This document shows positions 43,346 through 53,944 of a DNA stretch of 64,000 nt, in pieces. Where the stretch lies: contig JAUXXH010000036.1 in the NCBI GenBank assembly GCA_030684935.1, positions 1 to 64,000 on the forward strand, read 5' to 3'. A program made the position numbers and the translations under genes. The stretch comes from Pseudolabrys sp. GTDB taxonomy: Bacteria; Pseudomonadota; Alphaproteobacteria; Rhizobiales; Xanthobacteraceae. Every line of letters begins with the position of its first letter. Within the stretch, counting starts at the first letter, position 1. A model generated the notes under the pieces. The model saw only the letters and a list, made by a program, of their open reading frames with translations. It was not told the origin of the DNA and did no database searches.

Positions 43346-45918
43346 CACCATGCGAATTGCAGTCCCATCCGGCCGCCGACCTGGCTCTGGTTCATGCCGA
43401 ACCCGACCGAGCCCGACGCCACCAGATTCTCGCTCAGCCGGACCGCACTTTGCAAGGCGAAAGCGTTCTCGCCGGCGAAAGTGCCGTAATTGATGCCGAT
43501 CGCGTATTTCTTGTTCTCCGGCAGGCTGCCGCCGCCCATGGCCATGGCCATGGCGACGCCGGCATCGGCGCGGTCGACGCGCTGGTTGACGTCGTTGATC
43601 TGGGTTTGCAGGCCGCTGATCCCGGCGGCCACGGCGTTGAGTTGCCCGACATTCACCGCGTCGGTCGGGTTGACGCCGGCGGCGACGTTGGTGACGCGGC
43701 GTTCGTTGCCGGCAGAGCCGACCGAGACCGTGTTGGCGATACTGGCAACCGAGCCCGAGCCGATCGCCACCGAGTTGGCCGCGGTGGCGCTGGCGTTGGG
43801 GCCGAGCGCCGTGGCGTTGCTGCCGGACGCCGACGCGCCGTCGCCGAAGGCCGCGCCGCCATTGGACGCGAAGGCGCCGGCGCCGACCGCGACCGAGCCA
43901 GTGGCGGTCGCGCCCGCGCCGATGGCGATGGCGTTCAAGCCGCTCGCCACCGCGCCGCGACCCTGAGCGAGCGCGCCGGGCGCGGTCGCCTGTGCATTGG
44001 TGCCCATGGCCATCGCGTCCTCGCCCGAGGCATTGGCGCCGCTGCCGACGGCAACCGCATTGGTGCCCGTTGCGGTGGCCGCGGGGCCGGTCGAGTTGGT
44101 TTTCATGTAGGTCGAGTTGCCGGCGCTGATGCCGGCGACGGTGCTCGACAGCGTGGCGATGTCGGCGGTGTTCTGCGCCACCTGTTGGTTGGTGGCGTAA
44201 AGCTGGCTGCCATTGACCGCTTCGGTGCTGGCCGCGGAGAGGGCGCCCACTGACACGCCGGTCAGGGTCCGCGTACCGGAGGTACCGGTGAAGTTGACGA
44301 CGGTGCCGTCAGTCGCGGCACCCACCGTGATCGGCTGGCCCGCCGCGCTCTGCTGCACCAGGCCGATGGTGCCGCCGCTGATCTGCGTTTGCAGGCTGGT
44401 GATGGCGCCATCGACAGCGCCGAAGGCGCTGCCGACATTATTGTAGGAGGTGCCGAGGATGGAATAGCTCGGGGCGCTCATAACGCCGGTTGCCGTGTCG
44501 AAGCTGGCGCCGAACGCGGCGGCAACGCGCTGGTTGGCGGTGTAAAGCTGCCCGGCGGTGGCGGCATCGGTGGAGCCGGAGGCGATGGTGCCGTCGGCCA
44601 TGTTGACGATGCGTCGCTGTCCGCCGACCGCGGTGGTGCCGACCGAGACCGTGTCGGCGACGTTGGCGATCGAATTGGGGCCGAGGGCGACGGAATTCGC
44701 GGCGCTGGCGACGGAGTTGTAGCCAAGCGCCATGGAGTCCGTGCCCAAGCCGATGACCCGCGACTGGTTTCCGATGGCAATGCCATTGGCGGAGGTGGCG
44801 ATGACATAGGCTCCATTGCCGGGGCCGCCGGCACTGTTGCCGCCGATCGCGATCGAGTTGGCGCCGAGCGATTGCGCGCCCGCGCCCAAGGCGGTGCTGT
44901 AGCCGCCGATGGCATAGGTGCCCGCGCCGACAGCGGTGTTTCTCATTCCATTGCCTCTAGCCTCTGCCATTTCGCCAATGGCGATGTTTTGGCCTCCGTT
45001 CCCTCTGGCAACGGCACTTCGGCCGATGGCAATGTTCGTGCTGGCATCGCCCATGGCGGCCGCATCTGCTCCCATCGCGATGTTGTAGCTCTGAAGGCCG
45101 TCGGCATAGGCTGCGTAACCTATTGCTAGGTTGCGGCTATTGTCGCCCGTAGCATAGGCGAGGCGGCCGACCGCGATATTGTTCGCTGCGTCGCCATTGG
45201 CATTGGCAGAAAAGCCAGTTGCAATATTGGCGCTAGAGGCTCCCGTGGCGAATGCCGAAGATCCTGTTGCAATGTTAGAGCTGTTCGCGCCGCCGGCATT
45301 GGCCGAAAAGCCCATGGCGGTGTTGCGGCTGCCATCGCCCCGCGAATCTGAATCTCCTATTGCGATGTTGTGACTCAGAGTGCCTGACGAATTGGCACTG
45401 AAGCCGAGCGCAATGTTGCGGCTGCTGTCGCCGCTGGCGATCGACGAGCGGCCAACCACGACATTATAAGACGCATAGCCGCTGGCATCGGAAAACCAGC
45501 CGGTGGCGATGTTGGCGCTCGAATCGCCGGACGCGTTGGCTCTGTCGCCGGTGGCGATGTTGTGGGCGCTATCGCCCGTGGCGGTCGAGATATAGCCGAT
45601 GGCAATATTCGATGCACTGCCTCCGCCGCCAGCATCGCCGCCGGCGATTGCCGCGTTGGCGCCGCCACCACCGGAATAGGAATTCAAACCACAAGAGAAG
45701 CTGTTGGTACCGCCATCACCCCCCGCCGAAGCCGCTCCGCCGGCGCCGACATTGTCGCAGATAAAGGCCTGCGCCGTTGGTGCCGTCACCACCGCAGCGC
45801 CGAGTACGGCGAGGGCGCAACCCGCCAGCAGTGCGGTGCGTCGCCGGCTTGAACCTTGGGCCCTGCGCGCGCCCATGCGCGTCTCGCTGCGGCCCCCACC
45901 GCCCCGCTGGTTCTGCAT
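43345..45918 (-). CDS. Trimeric autotransporter adhesin (YadA-like)
   Basis: This 857-residue surface protein has a signal peptide of the long type (SSRRRTALLAGCALAVLGAA) and a passenger of YadA-like head repeats. Fourteen tandem units of 16 residues (one of 15) with consensus NIAxGxxAxAxGxxSx run from about 45609 to 44940. NTVSVGSAGNERRVTNVAAG and similar neck-type motifs follow, and the C-terminal anchor domain NKKYAIGINYGTFAGENAFA ends in Trp as in trimeric autotransporters. I chose ATG 45918, preceded by GGAAG. It likely mediates attachment; the target is unknown. The AraC gene diverges from its promoter. Confidence 0.93.
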   Translation of the reverse strand: MQNQRGGGGRSETRMGARRAQGSSRRRTALLAGCALAVLGAAVVTAPTAQAFICDNVGAGGAASAGGDGGTNSFSCGLNSYSGGGGANAAIAGGDAGGGGSASNIAIGYISTATGDSAHNIATGDRANASGDSSANIATGWFSDASGYASYNVVVGRSSIASGDSSRNIALGFSANSSGTLSHNIAIGDSDSRGDGSRNTAMGFSANAGGANSSNIATGSSAFATGASSANIATGFSANANGDAANNIAVGRLAYATGDNSRNLAIGYAAYADGLQSYNIAMGADAAAMGDASTNIAIGRSAVARGNGGQNIAIGEMAEARGNGMRNTAVGAGTYAIGGYSTALGAGAQSLGANSIAIGGNSAGGPGNGAYVIATSANGIAIGNQSRVIGLGTDSMALGYNSVASAANSVALGPNSIANVADTVSVGTTAVGGQRRIVNMADGTIASGSTDAATAGQLYTANQRVAAAFGASFDTATGVMSAPSYSILGTSYNNVGSAFGAVDGAITSLQTQISGGTIGLVQQSAAGQPITVGAATDGTVVNFTGTSGTRTLTGVSVGALSAASTEAVNGSQLYATNQQVAQNTADIATLSSTVAGISAGNSTYMKTNSTGPAATATGTNAVAVGSGANASGEDAMAMGTNAQATAPGALAQGRGAVASGLNAIAIGAGATATGSVAVGAGAFASNGGAAFGDGASASGSNATALGPNASATAANSVAIGSGSVASIANTVSVGSAGNERRVTNVAAGVNPTDAVNVGQLNAVAAGISGLQTQINDVNQRVDRADAGVAMAMAMGGGSLPENKKYAIGINYGTFAGENAFALQSAVRLSENLVASGSVGFGMNQSQVGGRMGLQFAW

Positions 45919-46139
45919 TGACGCACTTCCGTACTGTGCGAAGCCGCGTGTTAGCACACCGGCTTGTCGCGGCCTGTCCCGCTAATTTTGTAGCGTAACG
46001 GCAGGCAAGGTCACGTGCGTGGCGTCCCATCTCTTGCCGCCACGTGTCATCTGGGTGTAAATTCAGTCCTACAACGCGGCGTTGCGACGAGGGGAACTCG
46101 AGGGCGAGGTTTCCTCGCGCTGCCAGGAGCTTAGCCAGC
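45919..46139. other. Intergenic region between divergent adhesin and AraC gene
   Basis: This 221-bp gap probably contains the promoters of both divergent genes and possible AraC-type binding sites. I saw no strong inverted or direct repeat that would mark one, and no gene. Confidence 0.4.
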
Positions 46140-47177
46140 ATGCCGCCGCCGCCAGTTGCGCACATGATTTTCGACACCACGACGCTGCCGGAGCCCACGG
46201 CGCGCGCAATCTGGCACGACACGCTCGGGCAGTTGTACGACGTGCAGCGGCGGGACGAGGCCGAGAGCTTCGCGGCCTGCATCGGAGTCTGGAACATCGG
46301 CGGCCTGATCATGACCGAGGGTCAGTTCAGCGGCGCCCGCTTGCTGCGCTCCGCCCGCCGAGCCCGAACTGATGGTTTCGACCACTATACTTTCATTTTA
46401 CAAAAGAAAGGTCGCTGGCAGGCCGACACTGGCGACCGGTTGCTGGAAAGCGGGCCGGGCCGTGTCTGCGCTATGGATGTTTCCCGGCCGATCGTGACCG
46501 ACGTTGGTGACAACGACAGCATCACCCTCACTTTGCCCCGCGACGTGCTCGACGCGGTGCTGCCGCCGTTCGATATGCACGGTCTGGTGCTCGACGGCGC
46601 GCGCGGCGCGCTGCTCTACGACTTCATCGTGTCGTTGCAGGGACGCGCCGGCGCCGGCAATGGGCCGGAAGCGCCGCAACTGGCCGAAGCAATCCGTCAA
46701 ATGGTTGCCGCCTGCCTGTCGCCGTCACGCGACGCGGCGGCGCGGGCGCGTCCGCAGATCGATAGCGTGCTATTGCGGCGTGCCACGGCACACATCGACG
46801 CCAATCTGGCCAATCCGGAGTGGGGCGGCAACGACCTCGGCCTTGTCATGCAAGTATCACGCTCCACGCTCTACAGGTTGTTCGTCGAATTTGGCGGAGT
46901 GGCCTCCTACATCCGCGCACGGCGGCTGGCGCGGGCGCATCTGCTGCTGGCCAATCCGCAGGAGCGGCGCAGCGTCTCGGAAATCGCAGCAATCTGCGGT
47001 TTCCAGAACGATACCTCGTTTAGCCGCGCGTTCCGCGAGACCTTCGGCTACTCGCCGCGCGAGGCGCGCTTTGGCAAGCCGGGGCCGGCCGACACTGCCG
47101 GCAGCGGCACCCGCGACGCCGCCATCGTCGTCGAATGGATCAACAGGTTGCGGGTGCCGGCAGCGGGCGGGCCTTAA
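46140..47177 (+). CDS. AraC family transcriptional regulator
   Basis: This 345-residue regulator has an N-terminal AraC-binding-like domain and a C-terminal helix-turn-helix pair. DNA-binding helices are visible in [20 protein letters not shown] and [20 protein letters not shown], with [10 protein letters not shown] closing as in the family. The ATG at 46140 is preceded by GGAG at about ten bases; a longer frame from 46044 lacks support. It diverges from the adhesin, so the adhesin promoter is the likeliest target. Confidence 0.88.
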   Translation: MPPPPVAHMIFDTTTLPEPTARAIWHDTLGQLYDVQRRDEAESFAACIGVWNIGGLIMTEGQFSGARLLRSARRARTDGFDHYTFILQKKGRWQADTGDRLLESGPGRVCAMDVSRPIVTDVGDNDSITLTLPRDVLDAVLPPFDMHGLVLDGARGALLYDFIVSLQGRAGAGNGPEAPQLAEAIRQMVAACLSPSRDAAARARPQIDSVLLRRATAHIDANLANPEWGGNDLGLVMQVSRSTLYRLFVEFGGVASYIRARRLARAHLLLANPQERRSVSEIAAICGFQNDTSFSRAFRETFGYSPREARFGKPGPADTAGSGTRDAAIVVEWINRLRVPAAGGP

Positions 47178-49138
47178 GCCTTCGCCCGCTTCATGTCCGG
47201 CGGCGTCGCCTCGTCGGTCAGCAGCGTCAGCGCCTCGTCGAGCGGCATCACCGTCTGCTTCTCGGAGCCGAGCCGGCGGATCGAGACCTGCCGGGTTTCT
47301 GCTTCCTTCTTGCCGACCACCATCATCACCGGCACCTTGGCCAGCGAGTGCTCGCGCACCTTGTAGTTGATCTTCTCGTTGCGCAGGTCGCCGTCGGCGC
47401 GCAGGCCGAGCTTGCGCGCCGCCGCCACAACCTCGGCCGCGTAATCGTCGGCATCCTGCGTGATGGTGGCGATAATCGCCTGCTTCGGCGCCAGCCACAG
47501 CGGCAGGTGCCCGGCGAAGTGTTCGAGCACGACGCCGAGGAAGCGCTCCATCGAGCCGCAGATGGCGCGGTGGATCATCACCGGCGTTTTCCGTGAGCCG
47601 TCGGGGGCGATGTAGAAGGCGTCGAACCGCTCCGGCAAATTGAAGTCGACCTGCGTGGTGCCGCACTGCCAGTCGCGGCCGATGGCGTCGCGCAACACGT
47701 ATTCGAACTTCGGCCCGTAGAACGCGCCTTCGCCCGGATTGATCGCGGTCTTGATGCGCCCGCAGCCTTCGGCCTCGATGCGCTTGAGCACGTCCTGCAT
47801 GATCCCTTCGGCGTGATCCCAGGCGGCATCGGAGCCGACGCGCTTTTCCGGCCGCGTCGACAGCTTCACCGTCAGTTCGCCGTCAAAGCCGAAATCGGCA
47901 TAGGTCGACAGGATCAACTCGTTGATGGTCAGGCACTCCGCCGCCATCTGCTCTTCGGTGCAGAACACATGGGCGTCGTCTTGGGTGAAGGCGCGCACGC
48001 GCAGCAGGCCGTGCATGGCGCCGGACGGCTCGTAGCGGTGGACGATTCCGAATTCCGCCATGCGCAGCGGCAAGTCGCGGTATGACTTCAGCCCGTGCTT
48101 GAAGATCTGGATGTGGCCCGGGCAGTTCATCGGCTTGATGGCGTAGACGCGCTCATCCTCGGTGTCGTCACCGGCCGAAGTCGCCTGGAACATGTTCTCG
48201 CGGAACCACTGCCAGTGGCCGGAGGTCTCCCACAGCGCCTTGTCGAGCATCTGCGGCGCGTTGACCTCCTGGTAGTCGCCCTTCAGGCGCCGGCGCATAT
48301 AGGCGACGATCTCCTGGAAGATGGTCCAGCCGCCGGCGTGCCAGAACACGGTGCCGGGGCCTTCCTCCTGGAAATGAAACAGGTCCATCTCGCGGCCGAG
48401 TTTGCGGTGGTCGCGCTTCTCGGCCTCTTCCATATTCTTCAGATAGGTGTCGAGCTCTTCCTGCTTGGCGAAGGCGGTGCCGTAGATGCGCGACAGCATC
48501 GGATTGTTCGAGTCGCCGCGCCAATAGGCGCCGGCCACGCGCATCAGCTTGAAGGCGCTGCCGATCTTGCCGGTCGACGTCATGTGCGGGCCGCGGCACA
48601 GGTCGAACCAGTCACCCTGCTTGTAGATCTTCAGCGACTGGTCGTCGGGAATGGCGTCGATCAGTTCGACCTTGAAGCTCTCGCCCTTGTCGGCGAACAC
48701 CTTCTTGGCCTCATCGCGCGCCCAGACTTCCTTGGTGAACGGTTTGTCGCGCGCAATGATCTCCTTCATCTTCTTTTCGATGACGGGGAGGTCTTCCAGC
48801 GTGAACGGCTGGTTGCGGTGAAAGTCGTAATAAAAGCCGTTCTCGATCACCGGGCCGATGGTGACCTGGGTGCCCGGCCACAGCGCCTGAACGGCTTCCG
48901 CCAGCACATGCGCGGCGTCGTGGCGGATCAGCTCGAGGGCGCGCGGGTCGTCGCGCGAGACGAACTCGATCCTGGCGTCGTGCTCGATCGGATCGGCGAG
49001 GTCGACGACGGTGCCGTCGAGCGCCATCGCCACGGTACGTTTGGCCAGCGAGGGCGAAATGCCCTTGGCGATATCAAGGCCGGTAATGCCGTTGGGGTAG
49101 TCCCGACGCGCGCCGTCGGGAAAGGTCAGTGCGACCAT
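47174..49138 (-). CDS. thrS: Threonyl-tRNA synthetase
   Basis: This class II synthetase charges tRNA-Thr. The 654-residue protein begins [20 protein letters not shown] (TGS domain), has the editing domain and class II motifs including [20 protein letters not shown] with zinc-ligand Cys and His, and ends with the anticodon-binding domain. The overlap of four bases with the araC stop shows tail-to-tail arrangement. A small hairpin lies in its leader. Confidence 0.97.
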   Translation of the reverse strand: MVALTFPDGARRDYPNGITGLDIAKGISPSLAKRTVAMALDGTVVDLADPIEHDARIEFVSRDDPRALELIRHDAAHVLAEAVQALWPGTQVTIGPVIENGFYYDFHRNQPFTLEDLPVIEKKMKEIIARDKPFTKEVWARDEAKKVFADKGESFKVELIDAIPDDQSLKIYKQGDWFDLCRGPHMTSTGKIGSAFKLMRVAGAYWRGDSNNPMLSRIYGTAFAKQEELDTYLKNMEEAEKRDHRKLGREMDLFHFQEEGPGTVFWHAGGWTIFQEIVAYMRRRLKGDYQEVNAPQMLDKALWETSGHWQWFRENMFQATSAGDDTEDERVYAIKPMNCPGHIQIFKHGLKSYRDLPLRMAEFGIVHRYEPSGAMHGLLRVRAFTQDDAHVFCTEEQMAAECLTINELILSTYADFGFDGELTVKLSTRPEKRVGSDAAWDHAEGIMQDVLKRIEAEGCGRIKTAINPGEGAFYGPKFEYVLRDAIGRDWQCGTTQVDFNLPERFDAFYIAPDGSRKTPVMIHRAICGSMERFLGVVLEHFAGHLPLWLAPKQAIIATITQDADDYAAEVVAAARKLGLRADGDLRNEKINYKVREHSLAKVPVMMVVGKKEAETRQVSIRRLGSEKQTVMPLDEALTLLTDEATPPDMKRAKA

Positions 49139-49161
49139 TGTCTCGTCTCCTGTTGCTCACT

Positions 49162-49179
49162 CCCACGAACGAGCGTGGG
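49162..49179. promoter_or_regulatory. Hairpin in the thrS leader
   Basis: CCCACG (49162-49167) and CGTGGG (49174-49179) form a six-pair hairpin with a six-base loop, about 25 bp before the thrS start on its strand. It may affect translation or mark the end of yidD mRNA; there is no evidence for a T-box. Confidence 0.3.
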
Positions 49180-49226
49180 TAAGCGGGTTTGGGGGAGGGA
49201 TATAGCAGCCGGTTCCGCCGGCGCAA

Positions 49227-49562
49227 CTACCGCGGCGGGGCGATCTCGTTGGTCCCGCGCCAGCGGGCGTAGCGCCAAGGCAGATACCAGTGCGCGCCAT
49301 CGGGCAGGGCGGCCGGCACGAAATCGAGACCGTGCGTGCCCCAGGGATGGCAGCGCGCAATTCGCCCAAGCGTCATCCAGCCGCCGGCCCACAGGCCAAA
49401 CCGGCTGATCGATTCGTCGGCATAGTCGGAACAGGTCGGAAGGTGGCGGCAGCGCGGGCCGAGCAGCGGCGATATCCCGTAGCGGTAAACGGCCACCAGT
49501 CCGCGCCCCGCCATGCGCGGCAGCCGTGCGATTGCGCCGAATAATGACTGATGTTGACCCAT
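49227..49562 (-). CDS. yidD: Membrane protein insertion efficiency factor YidD
   Basis: YidD is a small protein that aids membrane protein insertion. The 111-residue product has YRYGISPLLGPRCRHLPTCS followed by DYADESISRFGLWAGG and RIARCHPWGTHGLDFVP, the family signature with conserved cysteines. The start could be 49562 or an ATG further in (residue 18, MAGRGL), as the N-terminal 17 residues are variable. It lies directly upstream of thrS, not next to yidC. Confidence 0.9.
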   Translation of the reverse strand: MGQHQSLFGAIARLPRMAGRGLVAVYRYGISPLLGPRCRHLPTCSDYADESISRFGLWAGGWMTLGRIARCHPWGTHGLDFVPAALPDGAHWYLPWRYARWRGTNEIAPPR

Positions 49563-49768
49563 AAGGTTGATGGTTGTCCTGAAGTTCCAAAATCGGCGAT
49601 TGCCCAAGTCTCGATCAAAAACGGCGTCGGATAGCGACTTTTTTACACTAGACCCGACTCCCCACGCTTATTAAAAACGACATACGGGGGTCATACTCCG
49701 CCAGAGTCCGAACGGAGCGTGGGCGACCACGCCGAGAAAAATCGGGCGCGGCGGATTGAGGGGGAAGG

Positions 49769-51133
49769 ATGGTTCGCTCCCTTGGCTTAGCTGTTGCGCT
49801 GGCTTTTGCCGCGCCGGCCTTGCTTTTGCCGACGGCGACGCAGGCGGCCGATCGCACGGCGCCGATGAAATTCGAGCTGCGCCTGCAGGGCCCGGCCGAA
49901 ATTTGCGGCGGGCAATGTGCGCTCCTGATTTCGGCCAGCGGCGCCATCACCGCCGACACGCCGCGCGACTTCAAACAATTCGCCCGGAACCGCGATCTGC
50001 GCAACGCCACCGTTGTATTCGACTCGGACGGCGGTTCGGTGCTCGGCGCCATCGCGCTCGGCCGCGACATCCGCCGCCTGGCGCTGTCGACCACCGTCGG
50101 CCGCGTGATCGATATCGTGGCTACCGACGCCGCGGGCAAGAGCGGCAAGGACGAAACGCGGTTCGGCGAACCCGCGGCGCCGCGCGCCACCTTGTCGCCG
50201 CGCGGCGACTGCGAATCGATGTGCGCCTTCGTGCTGTTGGGCGGTGTGAAGCGCATGGTGCCGCCGGAAGCCCGTGTGCGCGTGCATCAGATCTGGCTCG
50301 GCGACCGCCGCGAGGATCCGACCGCTGCCAATTACTCCGCCGAAGACATGGTTCTGGTGCAGCGCGATATCGGCAAGCTGGCGCAGTACACAATTGAAAT
50401 GGGCGCATCGGTCGATCTGCTCGATCTGGCGCTGCGGATTCCGCCGTGGGAGCCCATGCATGCGATGACACGCGCGCAGTTGGTTGCCACCGGACTCATG
50501 ACCAAAGATCCGGCTGCGCCGCCGGCGCCGGCCACGGCCGCGGTGTCCCCGCCGGCCCCGGCTGCGGCAGTCCAGCCGGCGGCGCCGAAGGTGACCAGCG
50601 GCACGCAGGCGACGCCCATCAGCGACCGGCGCTGGAGCGTGGTCGAACGCGGCGGCGTGTCGACGCTGGCGCGGCGGCATCCGCTCACCGTCGAAGGCGA
50701 AACCATCGGCAGCTTCGACCTGGCGTTGGCCTGCAGCGCCGATGGCGACAGCTACGATTTCAGTTATGTCGAACGCCGCTATGGCGCGGCCGACAAGCCG
50801 TCATTGGCGCCGCTCTCGGGCGTCACGCTGCGCGTCGGCCGCGCGCTGGCGCCACTGAAAGTGGTGACCTCGGAACGCCGCACTGAGACCGGCGAACTTG
50901 TCTCGTTCGCGTCCGGGACGTTGTCTGCCGGCGTGGTCGGTGGCTTCGCTGGCGCGGGCAATCAGGCCATGATCATCGAGACCCGGAGCGAGGGCGTCGT
51001 CACCGTGATCCGGCTCGGCAACACCGGCGCGCGGCAGGACTTCCCTCAGCTCGCCGGCGGTTGCAGCAAGACGCCCGGCGCCCGCGCTGGCCTGCCGGCG
51101 CGCAATGCCGGTGCCTACGCCGCGGCGCAGTGA
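49769..51133 (+). CDS. Secreted ClpP-like protein of COG3904 type, unknown role
   Basis: This 454-residue protein has a signal peptide (MVRSLGLAVALAFAAPALLL) and a ClpP/crotonase-like fold. FDSDGGSVLGAIALGRDIRR matches the Gly-rich loop and GDCESMCAFVLLGGVKRMVP the presumed nucleophile region, with Ser or Cys before the Met. MTKDPAAPPAPAT and following Pro/Ala-rich stretch join a second, unassigned domain. Such proteins are periplasmic and may act as proteases. A catalytic His is not obvious, so activity is uncertain. Confidence 0.8.
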   Translation: MVRSLGLAVALAFAAPALLLPTATQAADRTAPMKFELRLQGPAEICGGQCALLISASGAITADTPRDFKQFARNRDLRNATVVFDSDGGSVLGAIALGRDIRRLALSTTVGRVIDIVATDAAGKSGKDETRFGEPAAPRATLSPRGDCESMCAFVLLGGVKRMVPPEARVRVHQIWLGDRREDPTAANYSAEDMVLVQRDIGKLAQYTIEMGASVDLLDLALRIPPWEPMHAMTRAQLVATGLMTKDPAAPPAPATAAVSPPAPAAAVQPAAPKVTSGTQATPISDRRWSVVERGGVSTLARRHPLTVEGETIGSFDLALACSADGDSYDFSYVERRYGAADKPSLAPLSGVTLRVGRALAPLKVVTSERRTETGELVSFASGTLSAGVVGGFAGAGNQAMIIETRSEGVVTVIRLGNTGARQDFPQLAGGCSKTPGARAGLPARNAGAYAAAQ

Positions 51134-51216
51134 TTTGCACCGCACGGGCGGTTCGTAACGAAAGCGTCATGTATCGTCGCTAGCAAGTCGCTGTGTTCCG
51201 TCACAGCGAATCGTTC

Positions 51217-53220
51217 ATGTTCTCCCGACATCTCGGCATTTCCGCAAAACTCAATCTCGCCGTCGCCATTCCCATCGTCATGGCTCTTGCGCTTGCCGGC
51301 GCGGCGGGGATCGGCATCGCCCGGGTGGCTGACCATGCCAAGCAGGGCATCAGTTCGGGTGTTGTGCTGCGGGACGCCAACGAGTTTTCCAAGGTGGTGG
51401 AACGGACCAGCCACTTCATCAACGATCCCGGCTCGCAACAGCAGGTCGAAGCGCGGCTCAAACCGGAAATCGCCCGGCTGCGCGAGCTTGCGAACGTCCT
51501 GGCTGAATCCTCGGAGGAGGGTGGCCAGACCGTCTTGCAAGGCTTCTCAGACGGCATCCGCGGCCTCGAACAGGTTGTCCTCGAAGCCATGCTCGCGCGC
51601 GGCGGACTGACCGAGGCGGTGTCGCTGTTTCCGTCAGCGCTCGGCGCGTTCGCGAGTGCCTCGGCAACGCTCGCCGTCAATCTGCGCGGCGCCGCGGTCG
51701 AGGGGGCCGAAGGCAAGTCGAATCAGCTGATGGAGCGTAGCGGCGCCCTGATCGAGATGATTGGGTCTTTCGCGCTCAACCCCGATAGAAGTGATTTCGA
51801 AAGCACGCGGCGGGCCATTTCGATGTTTGCCGATCTTGCCGACGATGCGGCGGCCTTGCTCAAGGCCGACGGCCGGAACGCCTGCGCGTTGTTGCGCGCT
51901 GTGGAGCGCGAGCGCTCGAAGTTGTTCGGCCTGGTCACACAAGTCGGCGGATCGTCGAGCCGGCTCAACACGGTACAGAAGCGGGTGCAAGAGATTCTGG
52001 ACATGTCCCGTAATACCGCCCAATTGCTAATGCTGAATAACCAGCAACAATCGCGAGAACACCTGTCCCAAATCGCCATGTGGGCGAGCGCCATGTGGGC
52101 GGGCGCCATTGCCGCCTTCGCCGTCGGTCTCTTGCTGGCGATCGGGATATATCTTTTCACGCGGCGCTCGATCGTTCAGCCGTTATCCCACCTCGAAGAT
52201 GCGATGAGGCAGCTCTCGAGCGGAAACACCGCCGTCGACGTTCGGTTCAACAACCGTACCGATGCAATCGGAACCATGGCGCGGGCGCTGGCGGTTTTCC
52301 GTGACAGCATGAACGAAGTTGCGGGCATGCGGGTCGACAAGGAGCAGGCCGACCGGATGACCGCCGAGAAGCGCCGATGCGAAATGAACGCGCTGGCGGG
52401 CAAGTTTCAAGCCGCGGTGGGCGACATTGTTGATGCGGTTTCGAACGCTTCGACCGAGCTTGAACAGGCGGCTGGGTCGCTGACCACGATCGCCGAGCAC
52501 ACGCGGAAGCTTTCGACCACCGCTGCCGCCACCTCCGAGCAATCCTCGCAGAATGCCTACATGGCGGCGTCGGCCGCCAACCAGCTGGATTCCTCGATCG
52601 TCGAGATCGACCGGCACGTGCAGGAATCCAGCGATATCGCGGCTGAGGCAGTGCATCAGGCCGGCCATACCGACGTTCGGATCGTCGAACTGGCGCGTGC
52701 CTCCGGCCAGATCGGACGCGTCGTCAACGTCATTTCGGCCATCGCCAAGCAAACGAATTTGCTGGCACTGAACGCGACCATCGAGGCGGCCCGGGCCGGC
52801 GGCGCCGGCAAGGGTTTTTCCGTGGTCGCACAGGAAGTCAAGCAACTGGCGGCGCAGACGGCGGCGGCGACGGAGGAGATCGGCGCCCAGATCGCCAGCA
52901 TGCAGGCCGCGACCGAGGACTCAGTCGCGGCGATCAAGCATATCTGCGGTATCATCGGCCGCATCGCCGCGCTGAGCACCACCGTCAGGGACGCGGTTCA
53001 CGAGCAAGGAACCGCGACCGAGCAGATTGCCTCCCATGTGCGGGACGCCGCCGACGCAACGGCGCAGGTCTCCACCGCGATCGCGGACGTGAGCAGGGGC
53101 GCCAGCGAAACCGATCTGGCGTCGTCTGCGGTCCTCGCATCGGCACGGTCACTGTCGGGCGAGAGCGTGCGGCTCAAGCTCGAAGTCGAGCGGTTCCTGT
53201 CGATGGTCCGCGCAGCCTGA
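51217..53220 (+). CDS. Methyl-accepting chemotaxis protein
   Basis: This chemoreceptor of about 667 residues has an N-terminal membrane segment ([20 protein letters not shown]), a roughly 270-residue periplasmic sensing part, a second membrane segment ([20 protein letters not shown]), a HAMP linker ([20 protein letters not shown]) and the highly conserved signalling tip [20 protein letters not shown]. The start is uncertain between GTG at 51193 and ATG at 51217. Ligand is unknown, and no che genes lie near. Confidence 0.94.
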   Translation: MFSRHLGISAKLNLAVAIPIVMALALAGAAGIGIARVADHAKQGISSGVVLRDANEFSKVVERTSHFINDPGSQQQVEARLKPEIARLRELANVLAESSEEGGQTVLQGFSDGIRGLEQVVLEAMLARGGLTEAVSLFPSALGAFASASATLAVNLRGAAVEGAEGKSNQLMERSGALIEMIGSFALNPDRSDFESTRRAISMFADLADDAAALLKADGRNACALLRAVERERSKLFGLVTQVGGSSSRLNTVQKRVQEILDMSRNTAQLLMLNNQQQSREHLSQIAMWASAMWAGAIAAFAVGLLLAIGIYLFTRRSIVQPLSHLEDAMRQLSSGNTAVDVRFNNRTDAIGTMARALAVFRDSMNEVAGMRVDKEQADRMTAEKRRCEMNALAGKFQAAVGDIVDAVSNASTELEQAAGSLTTIAEHTRKLSTTAAATSEQSSQNAYMAASAANQLDSSIVEIDRHVQESSDIAAEAVHQAGHTDVRIVELARASGQIGRVVNVISAIAKQTNLLALNATIEAARAGGAGKGFSVVAQEVKQLAAQTAAATEEIGAQIASMQAATEDSVAAIKHICGIIGRIAALSTTVRDAVHEQGTATEQIASHVRDAADATAQVSTAIADVSRGASETDLASSAVLASARSLSGESVRLKLEVERFLSMVRAA

Positions 53221-53242
53221 CGCGGTGGCCGGACCCCGGCCG

Positions 53243-53887
53243 TCACGCCGCCTTGGCGAACTCGGCCTGCACGCTCTTTTCGTAAGCCAGCACCTTCTGC
53301 ACGCTCGGGCGCTGCTCCATGCGCTCGAAATGCGCCATGCAGTTGGCGAAGCCCGACAGGTCGAGCTTGAACAACTTGCCGCGGCGGAAGGTCCAGTAGA
53401 AATGGGCGTCGGCGGCGGTGAAGTGATCGAAGAAGAACTCGCGCCCCGCCAGCCGGTCGTCGGCGAGCTTGTAATTCTCGAACAGCGGCTCGATCGCCAG
53501 TTTGCGCACGCTGTCCTCGGTGCCCGGCACGTCGCAAATCCGCGATGGCGCGTTGAGGCGGGTCAGGTACGGGTGAATGCCCGACGAACACCAGGCGATC
53601 GTCGACAGCGCCTGGAGCTCCTGCCACGGATCGCTCGGCATCAGCTTGGCTTCGGGGAAGGTGCGGGCGATCCAGGTCTGGATGGCGGCATTCTCGCTCA
53701 GCGTCTTGCCGTCGACCACCAGCAGCGGCACTTTGTGCTTAGGATTGATCTTCAGGTACTCGGGCGACTTCTGCTGTCCCTTCTGAAGATTGATATTGCG
53801 AACCTCGAACTTGGCGTTGGCTTCCGTCAACGTGACGAAGGGCACCAGCGAGCAGGCGATCGGCGCGTAGTAGAGTACGATGTCCAT
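53243..53887 (-). CDS. Glutathione S-transferase family protein
   Basis: The 214-residue protein has a thioredoxin-like N-terminal domain (MDIVLYYAPIACSLVPFVTL) with Ser/Cys at the catalytic position, NPKHKVPLLVVDGKTLSENA as the glutathione-binding region, and a helical C-terminal domain. It is a typical beta-like GST of proteobacteria. Substrate unknown. It is convergent with the chemoreceptor gene. Confidence 0.92.
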   Translation of the reverse strand: MDIVLYYAPIACSLVPFVTLTEANAKFEVRNINLQKGQQKSPEYLKINPKHKVPLLVVDGKTLSENAAIQTWIARTFPEAKLMPSDPWQELQALSTIAWCSSGIHPYLTRLNAPSRICDVPGTEDSVRKLAIEPLFENYKLADDRLAGREFFFDHFTAADAHFYWTFRRGKLFKLDLSGFANCMAHFERMEQRPSVQKVLAYEKSVQAEFAKAA

Positions 53888-53944
53888 CGGAATCTCCGGC
53901 AGGTGTTGCGATTTATCGGGGCGTAAGGTGGCGAAAACAGAAAT

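Noticed and set aside
44930-45613. Regular 48-bp repeats that might be read as a CRISPR-like array
   Set aside because: They are in-frame degenerate coding repeats of the adhesin, without conserved repeat identity or unique spacers.
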